The notes under the pieces: generated by a model
Seen by the model: the letters and a program-made list of their open reading frames with translations, nothing else
Databases searched by the model: none
What the model was told of the DNA's origin: nothing
Translations under genes and position numbers: made by a program
DNA from: Ciceribacter lividus
GTDB lineage: Bacteria > Pseudomonadota > Alphaproteobacteria > Rhizobiales > Rhizobiaceae
Length of the DNA: 64,000 nt
Assembly: GCF_003337715.1 (NCBI RefSeq)
Contig: NZ_QPIX01000011.1
Location: 62,001-126,000 of the forward strand
Direction: 5' to 3'
Shown here: piece after piece, positions 9,617-18,435 of the stretch
Position numbering within the stretch: the first letter of the stretch is position 1
Layout of the letters: every line of letters begins with the position of its first letter

Positions 9617-10546
9617 ATGAAGAAGTATATTCTTGGCGCTGCGCTGTCCGTCCTGATGGGTACGGCCGCCCACGCGGAAACCATCGGCGTCTCCATGGCG
9701 CTGTTCGACGACAACTTCCTGACCGTCCTGCGCAACGGCATGTCCGACTATGCCAAGACGCTCGACGGCGTGACCCTGCAGATCGAAGACGCCCAGAACG
9801 ACGTCGCCAAGCAGCAGAGCCAGATCCAGAACTTCATCGCCGCCGGCGTCGACGCCATCATCGTCAACCCGGTCGACACCGACGCGACCGCCGCAATGTC
9901 GAAGATCGCCGCCGATGCCGGCGTTGCGCTCGTCTATGTCAACCGCGAGCCGGTCAACGTCAACGAACTGCCGGACAAGCAGGCCTTCGTTGCCTCCAAC
10001 GAAGCCGATTCCGGCACGCTCGAAGCCAAGGAAGTCTGCCGCCTGCTCGGTGGCCAGGGCAAGGCCGTCCTGATGATGGGCGAACTCTCCAACCAGGCCG
10101 CGCGCATGCGGACCCAGGACGTCCATGACGTCGTCGCCACCGACGAGTGCAAGGGCATCGAGATCGTCGAAGAACAGACCGCCAACTGGTCGCGCACCCA
10201 GGGCGCCGACCTGGTGACCAACTGGCTTTCCGCCGGCCTCGAGTTCAACGCCGTCATCGCCAACAACGACGAAATGGCGATCGGTGCGATCCAGGCGCTC
10301 AAGGCCGCCGGCAAGGACATGAAGGACTACGTGGTCGCCGGTGTCGACGCCACGCGGGACGCGCTTGCGGCCATGGAAGCGGGCGACCTCGACGCCACCG
10401 TGTTCCAGAACGCGGCCGGCCAGGGCAAGGGCTCCGTCGACGCCGCCCTCAAGCTCGCCAAGGGCGAAGCGGTTGAAAAGAAGGTCTACATTCCCTTCGA
10501 ACTCGTCACTCCGGAAAACCTGAAGGACTATCAGGCGAAGAACTGA
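9617..10546 (+). CDS. ibpA: Inositol ABC transporter periplasmic binding protein IbpA
   Basis: 309 residues with a Sec signal peptide (MKKYILGAALSVLMGTAAHA, cleaved before ETIG), then a type-I sugar-binding fold (RbsB class; motifs DAIIVNPVDTDA and NNDEMAIGAIQAL). Sugar-binding proteins of this class feed CUT2 importers. The inositol assignment rests on its likeness to rhizobial IbpA and on the adjoining iatA, iatP and iol genes. A UUCG hairpin follows the stop. Confidence 0.85.
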   Translation: MKKYILGAALSVLMGTAAHAETIGVSMALFDDNFLTVLRNGMSDYAKTLDGVTLQIEDAQNDVAKQQSQIQNFIAAGVDAIIVNPVDTDATAAMSKIAADAGVALVYVNREPVNVNELPDKQAFVASNEADSGTLEAKEVCRLLGGQGKAVLMMGELSNQAARMRTQDVHDVVATDECKGIEIVEEQTANWSRTQGADLVTNWLSAGLEFNAVIANNDEMAIGAIQALKAAGKDMKDYVVAGVDATRDALAAMEAGDLDATVFQNAAGQGKGSVDAALKLAKGEAVEKKVYIPFELVTPENLKDYQAKN

Positions 10547-10564
10547 TTTCGCCAGCGAGAGTGC

Positions 10565-10590
10565 GGGAATGCGGGTTCGCCCGCATTCCC
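10565..10590 (+). terminator. UUCG-tetraloop hairpin between ibpA and iatA
   Basis: GGGAATGCGGG-TTCG-CCCGCATTCCC is a perfect 11-bp stem closed by a very stable tetraloop, with GATGTTT after it. It probably protects ibpA mRNA and lowers iatA/iatP expression. Confidence 0.7.
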
Positions 10591-10614
10591 GATGTTTAGG
10601 GAGGAGAAGTCGCG

Positions 10615-12153
10615 ATGGTCAGTCCGTCCACCATGGCCGCCGTCCGAAAGAGCGGTGCGGTTCCGAACGCCGAGTATCTTCTGGCCGCCGAAGGGGTGCG
10701 CAAGGAATTTCCGGGCGTCGTCGCGCTGGACGACGTGTCCTTCCGCCTGAAGCGCGGCAGCGTTCACGCGCTGATGGGCGAAAACGGCGCCGGCAAGTCG
10801 ACGCTCATGAAGATCCTCGCCGGCATCTACCAGCCCGACCAGGGAACGGTGCGGCTGAAAGGTGCCGAAATCGAGCTCAATTCGCCGCTCGACGCACTGG
10901 AAAACGGCATCGCCATGATCCATCAGGAACTGAACCTGATGTCCTACATGACGGTCGCCGAGAATATCTGGATCCGCCGCGAGCCGCTGAACCGGTTCGG
11001 CTTCATCGACCATGCCGAGATGAACCGCCGCACGGCTGCGCTCTTCAACCGCCTCAACATATCGATCCATCCCGAGACGCCGGTCGGGGAGCTTTCCGTC
11101 GCCAGCCGCCAGATGGTCGAGATCGCCAAAGCCGTCTCTTATGAATCCGACGTCCTCATCATGGACGAGCCGACCTCGGCACTCACCGACCGCGAGGTGG
11201 AACACCTCTTCCGGATCATCCGCGACCTGCGCGCGCAGGGGATCGGCATCGTCTACATCACCCACAAGATGAACGAGCTCTTCGAGATCGCCGACGAGTT
11301 CTCCGTCTTCCGCGACGGCAAGTATATCGGCACGCATGCGTCGAGCGACGTCACCCGCGACGACATCATCCGCATGATGGTCGGCCGCGAGATCACCCAG
11401 ATGTTCCCGAAGGAGGACGTTCCCCTCGGCGAGGTCGTGCTGTCGGTGAAGAACCTGACGCTCGACGGCGTGTTCAAGGATGTTTCCTTCGACGTGCGCG
11501 CCGGCGAAATCCTCGGCGTCGCAGGCCTCGTCGGCTCGGGCCGGTCGAATGTCGCCGAGACGCTCTTCGGGGTGACGCCCGCCTCCTCCGGTGAGGTCTC
11601 GATCGACGGCAAGCGCGTCTCGATCGACAGCCCGACGGAAGCGATCCGCAACCGCATGGCCTTCCTGACCGAGGACCGCAAGGACACGGGCTGCCTGCTG
11701 ATCCTCAGCGTTCTGGAGAACATGCAGCTCGCCGTGCTCCAGGACCGCTATGTCCAGAACGGCTTCGTTCAGCAGAGCGAACTTTCGGCCGACTGCGAGG
11801 AGATGTGCCGCAAGCTCCGGGTCAAGACCCCGAGCCTCGACGAGCGCATCGAGAACCTTTCGGGCGGCAACCAGCAGAAGGTGCTGATCGGCAGATGGAT
11901 GCTGACGGACCCGCGCATCCTGATCCTCGACGAGCCGACCCGCGGGATCGACGTCGGCGCCAAGGCGGAAATCCACCGCCTGGTCACCGAGATGACCCGG
12001 AAGGGCGTCGCAGTCATCATGATTTCATCGGAAATGCCCGAGGTCCTCGGCATGAGCGACCGCATCATGGTGATGCACGAGGGACGCGTCACCGGCTTCC
12101 TCGACCGGGCGGAAGCCACACAGATCAAGGTCATGGACCTGGCGTCGCGCTGA
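10615..12153 (+). CDS. iatA: Inositol ABC transporter ATPase IatA
   Basis: 512 residues, two fused ABC modules as in RbsA/XylG-type ATPases. The N-terminal Walker A is GENGAGKST, with signature [14 protein letters not shown] and Walker [13 protein letters not shown]. The C-terminal module has the degenerate VGSGRSN site expected of the class, with [14 protein letters not shown] and [17 protein letters not shown] 10615 follows GGGAGGAGAAG. It lies between ibpA and iatP in one operon. Confidence 0.9.
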   Translation: MVSPSTMAAVRKSGAVPNAEYLLAAEGVRKEFPGVVALDDVSFRLKRGSVHALMGENGAGKSTLMKILAGIYQPDQGTVRLKGAEIELNSPLDALENGIAMIHQELNLMSYMTVAENIWIRREPLNRFGFIDHAEMNRRTAALFNRLNISIHPETPVGELSVASRQMVEIAKAVSYESDVLIMDEPTSALTDREVEHLFRIIRDLRAQGIGIVYITHKMNELFEIADEFSVFRDGKYIGTHASSDVTRDDIIRMMVGREITQMFPKEDVPLGEVVLSVKNLTLDGVFKDVSFDVRAGEILGVAGLVGSGRSNVAETLFGVTPASSGEVSIDGKRVSIDSPTEAIRNRMAFLTEDRKDTGCLLILSVLENMQLAVLQDRYVQNGFVQQSELSADCEEMCRKLRVKTPSLDERIENLSGGNQQKVLIGRWMLTDPRILILDEPTRGIDVGAKAEIHRLVTEMTRKGVAVIMISSEMPEVLGMSDRIMVMHEGRVTGFLDRAEATQIKVMDLASR

Positions 12154-12183
12154 CGCCGTCCGGGGACCGACAGGGAGGTTAGA

Positions 12184-13212
12184 ATGAACCAACAGACCGC
12201 GACCAAGAGCGATGTCGACCTGAAGACGGGGCAGCCGCGCACGCGCCGGATGCCGCCGGAAGCCAACATCTTCCTGGTGCTGATCGGCATCGCGCTCGTC
12301 TTCGAACTGCTCGGCTGGCTCTTCGTCGGCCAGAGCTTCCTGATGAACCCGCAGCGCCTGACCATCATGATCCTGCAGGTGTCGGTGATCGGCATCATCT
12401 CCGTCGGCGTGACGCAGGTCATCATCACCGGCGGTATCGACCTCTCCTCGGGCTCGGTCGTCGGGATGACGGCGATGTTCACTGCGAGCCTCGCCCAGTC
12501 CTCCACCTGGTCGCGCGCACTCTATCCGAGCCTCACCGACATGCCCTTCTTCATTCCGATCGGCGTCGGCATCCTGATCGGGCTTCTGGCCGGCTTCATC
12601 AACGGCCAATTGATCGCCAGAACGAAGATCCCGCCCTTCATCGCCACCCTCGGCATGATGGTGACGGCGCGCGGCATTTCGAAGTGGTACACCAAGGGCC
12701 AGCCGGTTTCGGGTCTTACCGACCAGTTCAACTTCATCGGTACGGGCGTCTGGCCGGTCATCGTCTTCCTCGTCGTCGCGCTGATCTTCCACATCGCGCT
12801 GCGCTACACCCGCTACGGCAAGTTCACCTATGCGATCGGCGCCAATGTGCAGGCAGCCCGCGTCTCCGGCATCAACGTCGAGAGGCACCTGGTCAAGGTC
12901 TATGCGATCGCCGGCATGCTGGCGGGCCTCGCAGGCGTCGTCACCGCCGCCCGCGCCCAGACCGCGCAGGCCGGTATGGGCGTGATGTACGAGCTCGACG
13001 CGATCGCGGCGGCCGTCATCGGCGGCACCTCGCTCTCGGGCGGCGCCGGTCGCATCACCGGCACGGTGATCGGCACCATCATCCTCGGGGTGATGACCTC
13101 CGGCTTCACCTTCCTGCGCGTCGACGCCTACTACCAGGAAATCATCAAGGGCATGATCATCGTCGCCGCGGTCGTGGCCGACGTCTATCGCCAGAAGAAG
13201 CGCAAGGTCTGA
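12184..13212 (+). CDS. iatP: Inositol ABC transporter permease IatP
   Basis: 342 residues of the RbsC/BPD_transp_2 family with 8-10 membrane segments. The family motif ITGGIDLSSGSVVGM and the loop GGTSLSGGAGRITGT are intact. It starts 30 bp after iatA with GGGAGG at ideal spacing and is followed by a strong terminator. Together with IbpA and IatA it forms the myo-inositol importer feeding the iol enzymes further right. Confidence 0.9.
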   Translation: MNQQTATKSDVDLKTGQPRTRRMPPEANIFLVLIGIALVFELLGWLFVGQSFLMNPQRLTIMILQVSVIGIISVGVTQVIITGGIDLSSGSVVGMTAMFTASLAQSSTWSRALYPSLTDMPFFIPIGVGILIGLLAGFINGQLIARTKIPPFIATLGMMVTARGISKWYTKGQPVSGLTDQFNFIGTGVWPVIVFLVVALIFHIALRYTRYGKFTYAIGANVQAARVSGINVERHLVKVYAIAGMLAGLAGVVTAARAQTAQAGMGVMYELDAIAAAVIGGTSLSGGAGRITGTVIGTIILGVMTSGFTFLRVDAYYQEIIKGMIIVAAVVADVYRQKKRKV

Positions 13213-13237
13213 CGAACTCCTCCCCGTCAAACCGACT

Positions 13238-13268
13238 GGCGGCGCCACGGCGCCGCCTTTTGTTTTTG
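13238..13268 (+). terminator. Rho-independent terminator after iatP
   Basis: GGCGGCGC pairs with GCGCCGCC around a four-base loop (13238-13257), followed by TTTTGTTTTTG. Confidence 0.88.
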
Positions 13269-13402
13269 CGTCCGTTTCGCAGAGGTCGACGTTTGACGGA
13301 CATCAATGCGCGAAGGTAGGAACCGTCGTTTATTTTTGATAGAGCTAATAGAAGGAATGTGCAGGTCACGGGGTCGGGTGTCGATCCGGCCGGGAGGCGG
13401 CG

Positions 13403-13846
13403 ATGGAAGGGCATGGGCAGAAGACCGGGCCGGCCCGCATGTGGGAACTCTTCCCGCATGACGCGGACGTCGGCGTGCGCGGTTTCGGCGCGACCCCGGC
13501 AGAAGCCTTCCAACAGGCGGCCCTTGCGCTGACGGCGGCTGTGACAGACGAACCGGTCGAAGCCAGAACCATAGTCGAGGTCGAATGCAGGGCGCCGGCC
13601 CTCGATCTGCTCTTCGTGGAGTGGCTCAACGCCATCATCTACGAAATGGCGGTCCGTCGAATGCTCTTCGGCCGCTTCGAGGTCAGGATCGACGGAGACA
13701 TGCTGAACGGCACGCTCTGGGGCGAACCGGTCGACGTGCTGCGGCATGTGCCGGCGGCGGAACCCAAGGGTGCGACCTACGGCGAGTTGCAGGTGGAACA
13801 GGCCGCTGATGGCAGCTGGTCGGCCGCCTGCATCGTCGATGTCTGA
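13403..13846 (+). CDS. Archease-family protein
   Basis: 147 residues. The N-terminal WELFPHDADVGVRGFG segment carries the conserved archease His/Asp metal-site pattern, and FVEWLNAIIYEM is the second conserved block. Archeases accelerate the activation and turnover of RtcB RNA ligase. This gene sits directly upstream of rtcB with about 11 bp between them, which supports a two-gene RNA-repair operon. ATG 13403 follows GGGAGGCGGCG. Confidence 0.85.
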   Translation: MEGHGQKTGPARMWELFPHDADVGVRGFGATPAEAFQQAALALTAAVTDEPVEARTIVEVECRAPALDLLFVEWLNAIIYEMAVRRMLFGRFEVRIDGDMLNGTLWGEPVDVLRHVPAAEPKGATYGELQVEQAADGSWSAACIVDV

Positions 13847-13857
13847 GGGAGGTGACG

Positions 13858-15288
13858 ATGGACCCGGCACGTTTCACCCAAGTTGACCCGTTCACATGGC
13901 GCATCGAGCCGACGGGCACCATGCGCGTGCCGGCGATCATCTATGCCGACGAGGCGCTGATCGAGGGGATGGACGAGAAGGTCTATCTGCAGGCCTCGAA
14001 CGTCGCATCGCTGCCGGGCATCGTCGGAGCCTCCTACGCCATGCCGGATGCCCATTGGGGCTACGGTTTCCCGATCGGCGGGGTCGCCGCCTTCGATGCC
14101 GATCACGGCGGCATCGTTTCGGCGGGCGGCGTCGGGTTCGATATCTCCTGCGGCGTGCGCACCATGCTGACCGGCATTCCCGTCCAAGACCTGAAACGGG
14201 TCGCGCATGGCCTTGCTCAGGCGCTCTACCGCGACATCCCGGCCGGTGTCGGCAGTGAAAGCACGATCAGCCTCGACGACATCGAGATGGACGACATGCT
14301 GCGGGGCGGTGCGCGCTGGGCGGTCGACAGGGGCTGGGGCGAGGAACGCGATCTCGAACGTATCGAGGAAGACGGCCGCATGGCCGGCGCCCGGCCGGAA
14401 TTCGTCTCCAACCGTGCCAAGGAACGACAGCGCCGCGAGATGGGAACGCTGGGCTCCGGCAACCACTATCTCGAAGTGCAGGCGATCGACGAGATCTACG
14501 ACCCGGAAGCGGCACGCATCTTCGGACTGCAGGTCGGTGAGGTCGTCGTCACCATCCATTGCGGTTCGCGCGGCCTCGGCCACCAGATCGGCAGCGACTT
14601 CCTGCTCGAAATGGTCGGCGCGGCGAAGGAGGCCGGCATCATCCTGCCGGACAAGGAACTCGCCTGCGCACCGATCAACTCGGACGCGGGCCGGCGCTAC
14701 CTCGGCGCCATGCGCGCCGGCATCAACTGCGCGCTCGCCAATCGCGAGATCCTCGGCCATTTCACGCGGAGGGTCTTCCGGCATTTCTTCCCCGGCAACG
14801 AACTCACACTGCTCTTCGACGTGTCGCACAACACCTGCAAGGTCGAGGAGCACGAGGTCGACGGCAGGCGCCGCAGCCTGCATGTCCACCGCAAGGGCGC
14901 GACACGAGCCCTCGGCCCGGGCCATCCCGACCTGCCTGAAGCACTGAAGGCGGTGGGTCAGCCGGTGCTGATCGGCGGCAGCATGGGCACCAATTCCTAT
15001 GTGCTGGCCGGCCTTGCGACGAGCGAAGAAAAGTCCTTCTCCTCCGCCTGCCACGGCGCCGGGCGGGCCATGTCGCGCCATGCGGCGGTCAAACAGTGGG
15101 GCGGCCGCCAGGTGGTCGACGAGCTGGCCCACCGCGGCATCATCATTTGCAGCCCTTCGATGCGTGGGGTCGCGGAAGAAGCGCCCGGAGCCTACAAGGA
15201 CGTGGGCGCCGTGGTCGTGGCCGCCGAGAAGGCCGGCCTTGCCCGCCGCGTGGCGAAGCTTTCCCCGCTTGTCTGCATCAAGGGGTGA
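13858..15288 (+). CDS. rtcB: RNA-splicing ligase RtcB
   Basis: About 476 residues. GTP- and Mn-dependent 3'-phosphate RNA ligase. Metal ligands appear in DISCGVR, GSGNHYLE, HCGSRGLGHQ and SHNTCK, and the guanylylated histidine is in ACHGAGRAMSR near residue 400. I prefer ATG 13858 because GGGAGG is well spaced; a GTG at 13852 is the alternative. It is paired with archease. No rtcA or rtcR-type sigma54 activator is adjacent, so the E. coli-type stress switch is absent locally. Confidence 0.93.
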   Translation: MDPARFTQVDPFTWRIEPTGTMRVPAIIYADEALIEGMDEKVYLQASNVASLPGIVGASYAMPDAHWGYGFPIGGVAAFDADHGGIVSAGGVGFDISCGVRTMLTGIPVQDLKRVAHGLAQALYRDIPAGVGSESTISLDDIEMDDMLRGGARWAVDRGWGEERDLERIEEDGRMAGARPEFVSNRAKERQRREMGTLGSGNHYLEVQAIDEIYDPEAARIFGLQVGEVVVTIHCGSRGLGHQIGSDFLLEMVGAAKEAGIILPDKELACAPINSDAGRRYLGAMRAGINCALANREILGHFTRRVFRHFFPGNELTLLFDVSHNTCKVEEHEVDGRRRSLHVHRKGATRALGPGHPDLPEALKAVGQPVLIGGSMGTNSYVLAGLATSEEKSFSSACHGAGRAMSRHAAVKQWGGRQVVDELAHRGIIICSPSMRGVAEEAPGAYKDVGAVVVAAEKAGLARRVAKLSPLVCIKG

Positions 15289-15322
15289 GCCGTCGCGCGA
15301 AGACATCTTCCGACAGTGGACG

Positions 15323-16435
15323 TCAGACCGCGACCCAGCGCCGCTCGGCGAAGGAGCGCGCCATGGCGTGGACGGACTGCTCGATGCGCAAACCGTCCTC
15401 GAAGTCGATCACATGCGCCTTGTCACCGCCGATCGCGGCAATCAGTTCGCGGCATTCGATGACCTTGAGATCATTGAAGCCGAGGCCATGGCCGGGGGCG
15501 GGAACAAAGCGGTCATAGGGCGGATGGTGGGGTGCCGCGAGCACGGTGCGGAACCCCTGTTCCTCGGCACGGCCGCTTGCCTGATAGATCTGAAACTCGT
15601 TCATCCGCTCCTGGTCGAAGAGGATCGAGCCTGCCGAACCGAAGACCTGAAGCGCGATGCGCCCCTTGCGGCCCCAAGCTGAGCGGTTCGCCATCAGCAC
15701 CGCCGAGATGCCGCCCTCGAGCGTCATCAGCACGCTTGCGACATCGTGGTTCTCCACGGCCCGGTTTCCGCCCTCCTTCAGCGGCCGCTCCGCATAGGGT
15801 TTCACGAGGTCGGCGACGACGGTCTCGACATGGCCGAAAAGCGTGAGGAGCAGCGAAAGCGGATGAACGGCGAAATCGTCGAGCGCGCCGTAGCCGGAGG
15901 CCGCCTCGCTCTTCCAGTAGAAGGGCACGAAGGGGTCGGCCATGAAATCCTCGTCCATCTCGACGCGGACGTGGTTGACGGTGCCGATCGCGCCCTCGTC
16001 GATCAGCCGCCGGATATGGCGGATCATCGGGTTCTGGATGTAGTTGTAGCCCATGACGGCGGTGCGGCCGGCTCGTGCCGCCGCGTCGCGCATGCGGACC
16101 GCATCGGCATAGGCGGGCGCCATCGGTTTCTCGCACCAGACATGCTTGCCGGCGTCGAGGGCCGCAATTGCCATGTCCGCGTGGAAGGCGTTGGGCGTCG
16201 TCACCGAAATCACGTCGATTTCCGGATTGTCGAGGAGGTCGCGCCAATTGCCGGTCGCGGTCGCGAAGCCGAATTCGGCGGCCTTCTTCGCAGCAAGCTC
16301 GACGTTGATCTCGGCGAGCGCCACCAGCCGCGGCCGTGCCACGTCGCCGAAGACGCTCGCGACATTGTTCCACGCCAGCGCATGGCATTTGCCCATGTAA
16401 CCGGTGCCGATCAGACCGATTCCGAGACCTCTCAT
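15323..16435 (-). CDS. Gfo/Idh/MocA-family oxidoreductase of the iol operon
   Basis: 370 residues from ATG 16435. An N-terminal Rossmann fold (GLIGTGYMGKCHA) is followed by the family EKP motif (CEKPMAPAYADAV) and the C-terminal substrate domain. It is the last gene of the iolC-D-E-orf-B operon, 38 bp after iolB. By family and place it probably oxidises or reduces an inositol isomer or inosose (scyllo-inositol dehydrogenase-like); this is inference, as the family covers many sugars. It is distinct from IolG at 23.3 kb. Confidence 0.85.
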   Translation of the reverse strand: MRGLGIGLIGTGYMGKCHALAWNNVASVFGDVARPRLVALAEINVELAAKKAAEFGFATATGNWRDLLDNPEIDVISVTTPNAFHADMAIAALDAGKHVWCEKPMAPAYADAVRMRDAAARAGRTAVMGYNYIQNPMIRHIRRLIDEGAIGTVNHVRVEMDEDFMADPFVPFYWKSEAASGYGALDDFAVHPLSLLLTLFGHVETVVADLVKPYAERPLKEGGNRAVENHDVASVLMTLEGGISAVLMANRSAWGRKGRIALQVFGSAGSILFDQERMNEFQIYQASGRAEEQGFRTVLAAPHHPPYDRFVPAPGHGLGFNDLKVIECRELIAAIGGDKAHVIDFEDGLRIEQSVHAMARSFAERRWVAV

Positions 16436-16473
16436 GCCTTCCTCCCAGAAGCAGGATTTCGATGAACTGCAGG

Positions 16474-17289
16474 TCAGGCTTGCGGGTTGTCGCGCCTGAA
16501 GATCCAGTCGTGGTCCGGATGGTTCTTGAACCGCCATTTGCGGAGCGGTCCCGCCATGACGTTCAGGTAATACATCTCGTAGCCGTAGGGCGAACCGCAG
16601 GGATGATGGCCCTTCGGTACCAGGACGACGTCGCCGTCGGAGACCGCCATGGTCTCGTCGAGCGAACCGTCCTCGGTGAACACGCGCTGGAAGCCGAAGC
16701 CCTGGGCCGGGTTCAGACGGTGATAATAGGTCTCCTCGAGATAGGTCATCTCGGGATAGTTGTCCTCGTCGTGCCGGTGCGGCGGATAGGACGACCAGTT
16801 GCCGGACGGCGTGAAGACCTCGGTGACGAGCAGGCTGTCGGCGACGTCGCGATCTTCCATGGCGATCGGATAGATGTAGCGGGTGTTCGCCCCCTTGCCC
16901 CGTTCGGTGAGCGCGATGCCTTCCGGCCCGATCACCTGCGCCTCGCGGCCCGGCATGGCGGGTGCGGTGCAGACGGCGAGCGTGCAGTCGGTCGTCGCCG
17001 CAGCCGACCAGTCGCTGCCGGCCGGCACGTAGACGCAATGTGGCGGCTTGCGCTCGAAGACGTTCATGCGGTCGCCGAGCGCGCCGAAGGCCTTGCCGCC
17101 GCCCGAAACCTCGGCCTTGCCCTCGACCAGCACGAGGATCACTTCCGTCTCGCCGGTCTTCTCGGCGGCCCTTTCGCCGGCCTTCAGGCGGTAGAGCCCG
17201 AAGCCGACATAGCCCCAGCCCGCACTTTCCGGCGTGATGTCGTGAACCTTGCCGTTCGTGCCCTGCGGTTTGCGCAGAAGATCGCTCAT
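16474..17289 (-). CDS. iolB: 5-deoxy-glucuronate isomerase IolB
   Basis: 271 residues, a typical length. Bicupin fold; the metal-site pattern YPPHRHDEDNYPEMTYLEE is clear near residue 165. It isomerises 5-deoxy-D-glucuronate to 2-deoxy-5-keto-gluconate. ATG 17289 overlaps the TGA of the small membrane protein gene upstream (ATGA) and has GGGAGACGAGGC ahead. The frame is open further upstream but that extension overlaps the neighbour and is not used. Confidence 0.92.
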   Translation of the reverse strand: MSDLLRKPQGTNGKVHDITPESAGWGYVGFGLYRLKAGERAAEKTGETEVILVLVEGKAEVSGGGKAFGALGDRMNVFERKPPHCVYVPAGSDWSAAATTDCTLAVCTAPAMPGREAQVIGPEGIALTERGKGANTRYIYPIAMEDRDVADSLLVTEVFTPSGNWSSYPPHRHDEDNYPEMTYLEETYYHRLNPAQGFGFQRVFTEDGSLDETMAVSDGDVVLVPKGHHPCGSPYGYEMYYLNVMAGPLRKWRFKNHPDHDWIFRRDNPQA

Positions 17290-17531
17290 GCCTCGTCTCC
17301 CTTGTCGGTTTCCCGGCTTTCGGCAGGCTTTTCGTCGGTCGACGGGGCCTTTGCGTCCGGCGACAGGAACAGCTGCCAGCCGGCATAGCCGGCCGCAGCG
17401 AGAAAGATGACCGCCCAGCCCGTCGCCCCGTTCGACCATTCGACCACGGCCCAGATCGCCGGAAGAACGACCGTGAGGATACGTAGCCAGAGCGGCCGGA
17501 AGAACGGATGCTGCGGGTCGAGAAATTTCAC
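17286..17531 (-). CDS. Small membrane protein (81 aa) coupled within the iol operon
   Basis: 81 residues from a GTG start at 17531 that overlaps the iolE stop as GTGA; its own stop overlaps the iolB start as ATGA. The N-terminus [18 protein letters not shown] (start read as Met) precedes two hydrophobic segments (about residues 17-34 and 37-55), then a charged tail rich in Lys, Glu and Asp. I do not recognise a characterised function; short proteins with this DPxHPFFxPLW pattern seem familiar from Rhizobiales. The tight coupling on both sides argues that it is translated. Confidence 0.72.
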   Translation of the reverse strand: MKFLDPQHPFFRPLWLRILTVVLPAIWAVVEWSNGATGWAVIFLAAAGYAGWQLFLSPDAKAPSTDEKPAESRETDKGDEA

Positions 17532-18433
17532 GCCGTCTCCTTGTCCAGGCCGGCGGTCTTCGCCATGGCCTTCAGCGATTTCAGTCCGAGGCTCTGGTAT
17601 TCGAAGGGATTGCGGACGTCCGGGTCCTGCTCGGCTTCGATGACCAGCCATCCGTCGTAACCATGCTCGGCCGCAATCCGCAAGACCGGCGGGAAATCGA
17701 CGCCGCCCTCGGCATCGCCCGGGACGGTGAAGACGCCGCGGCGCACACCTTCGAGGAAGGAGAGGTTCTCGTCACGGACCGCTTTCGCAACGACCGGACG
17801 AACGTTCTTGGCATGGATGTGGCCGACGCGGTGCATATACTTCTTCGCGACCCGTTCCGGGTTGCCGCCGCCGAACAGGCAGTGACCGGTGTCGAGGAGA
17901 AGATGGGCGTGCGGCCCGGTGTTCTCCATCAGCCGGTCGATCTCTTCCTCGCTCTCGACGATCGTCCCCATGTGATGGTGGTAGACGAGGGTGATGCCCT
18001 GCCCCGCGGCGTATTCCGCGAGTGCCTCGACCCCGGCGCCGAAGGTCTTCCAATCGGCGTCGGAGAGCTTCGGCCGGGCATTGACGGCCACCGCGTCATT
18101 GCCGTGGATGGCGTTCGAGGTCTCGCACACGATGATGACCTTGGAACCCATCGCCTTCAGGAGGTCGAGCGCCGGCTGCATCGCCGCCTTTTCCTCTTCG
18201 ATCGAATTGGTCAGCAGGTTCAGCGAATGCCAGCCGGAGACGAAGCGCAGGCCCCGCGGCTCGAGCACCGCCTTGAGACCTGCCGGGTCGGTCGGGAACT
18301 TGTGGCCTTTCTCGATGCCGTCGAAGCCGATCTTCGCCGTCTCGTCCAGGCACTGGTCGAGGCTGATATGGGCGCCGAGCGTGCGGTCGTCGTCGTTGGA
18401 CCAAGCGATCGGATTGGTTCCGTAGAGGATCAT
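17528..18433 (-). CDS. iolE: Inosose dehydratase IolE
   Basis: 301 residues, TIM-barrel of the xylose-isomerase-like family. It dehydrates 2-keto-myo-inositol (scyllo-inosose) to 3D-trihydroxycyclohexane-1,2-dione. The N-terminal [10 protein letters not shown] and the metal-ligand blocks YHHHMGT, LLDTGHC and HAKNV are present. Two bases separate it from iolD; its stop overlaps the next small gene. Confidence 0.92.
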   Translation of the reverse strand: MILYGTNPIAWSNDDDRTLGAHISLDQCLDETAKIGFDGIEKGHKFPTDPAGLKAVLEPRGLRFVSGWHSLNLLTNSIEEEKAAMQPALDLLKAMGSKVIIVCETSNAIHGNDAVAVNARPKLSDADWKTFGAGVEALAEYAAGQGITLVYHHHMGTIVESEEEIDRLMENTGPHAHLLLDTGHCLFGGGNPERVAKKYMHRVGHIHAKNVRPVVAKAVRDENLSFLEGVRRGVFTVPGDAEGGVDFPPVLRIAAEHGYDGWLVIEAEQDPDVRNPFEYQSLGLKSLKAMAKTAGLDKETA

Positions 18434-18435
18434 GT

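Noticed and set aside
15323-17386. 687-codon minus-strand frame covering the oxidoreductase and iolB
   Set aside because: Only the part from 16435 downstream has family motifs; the upstream part is out of frame with IolB and lacks coding sense.
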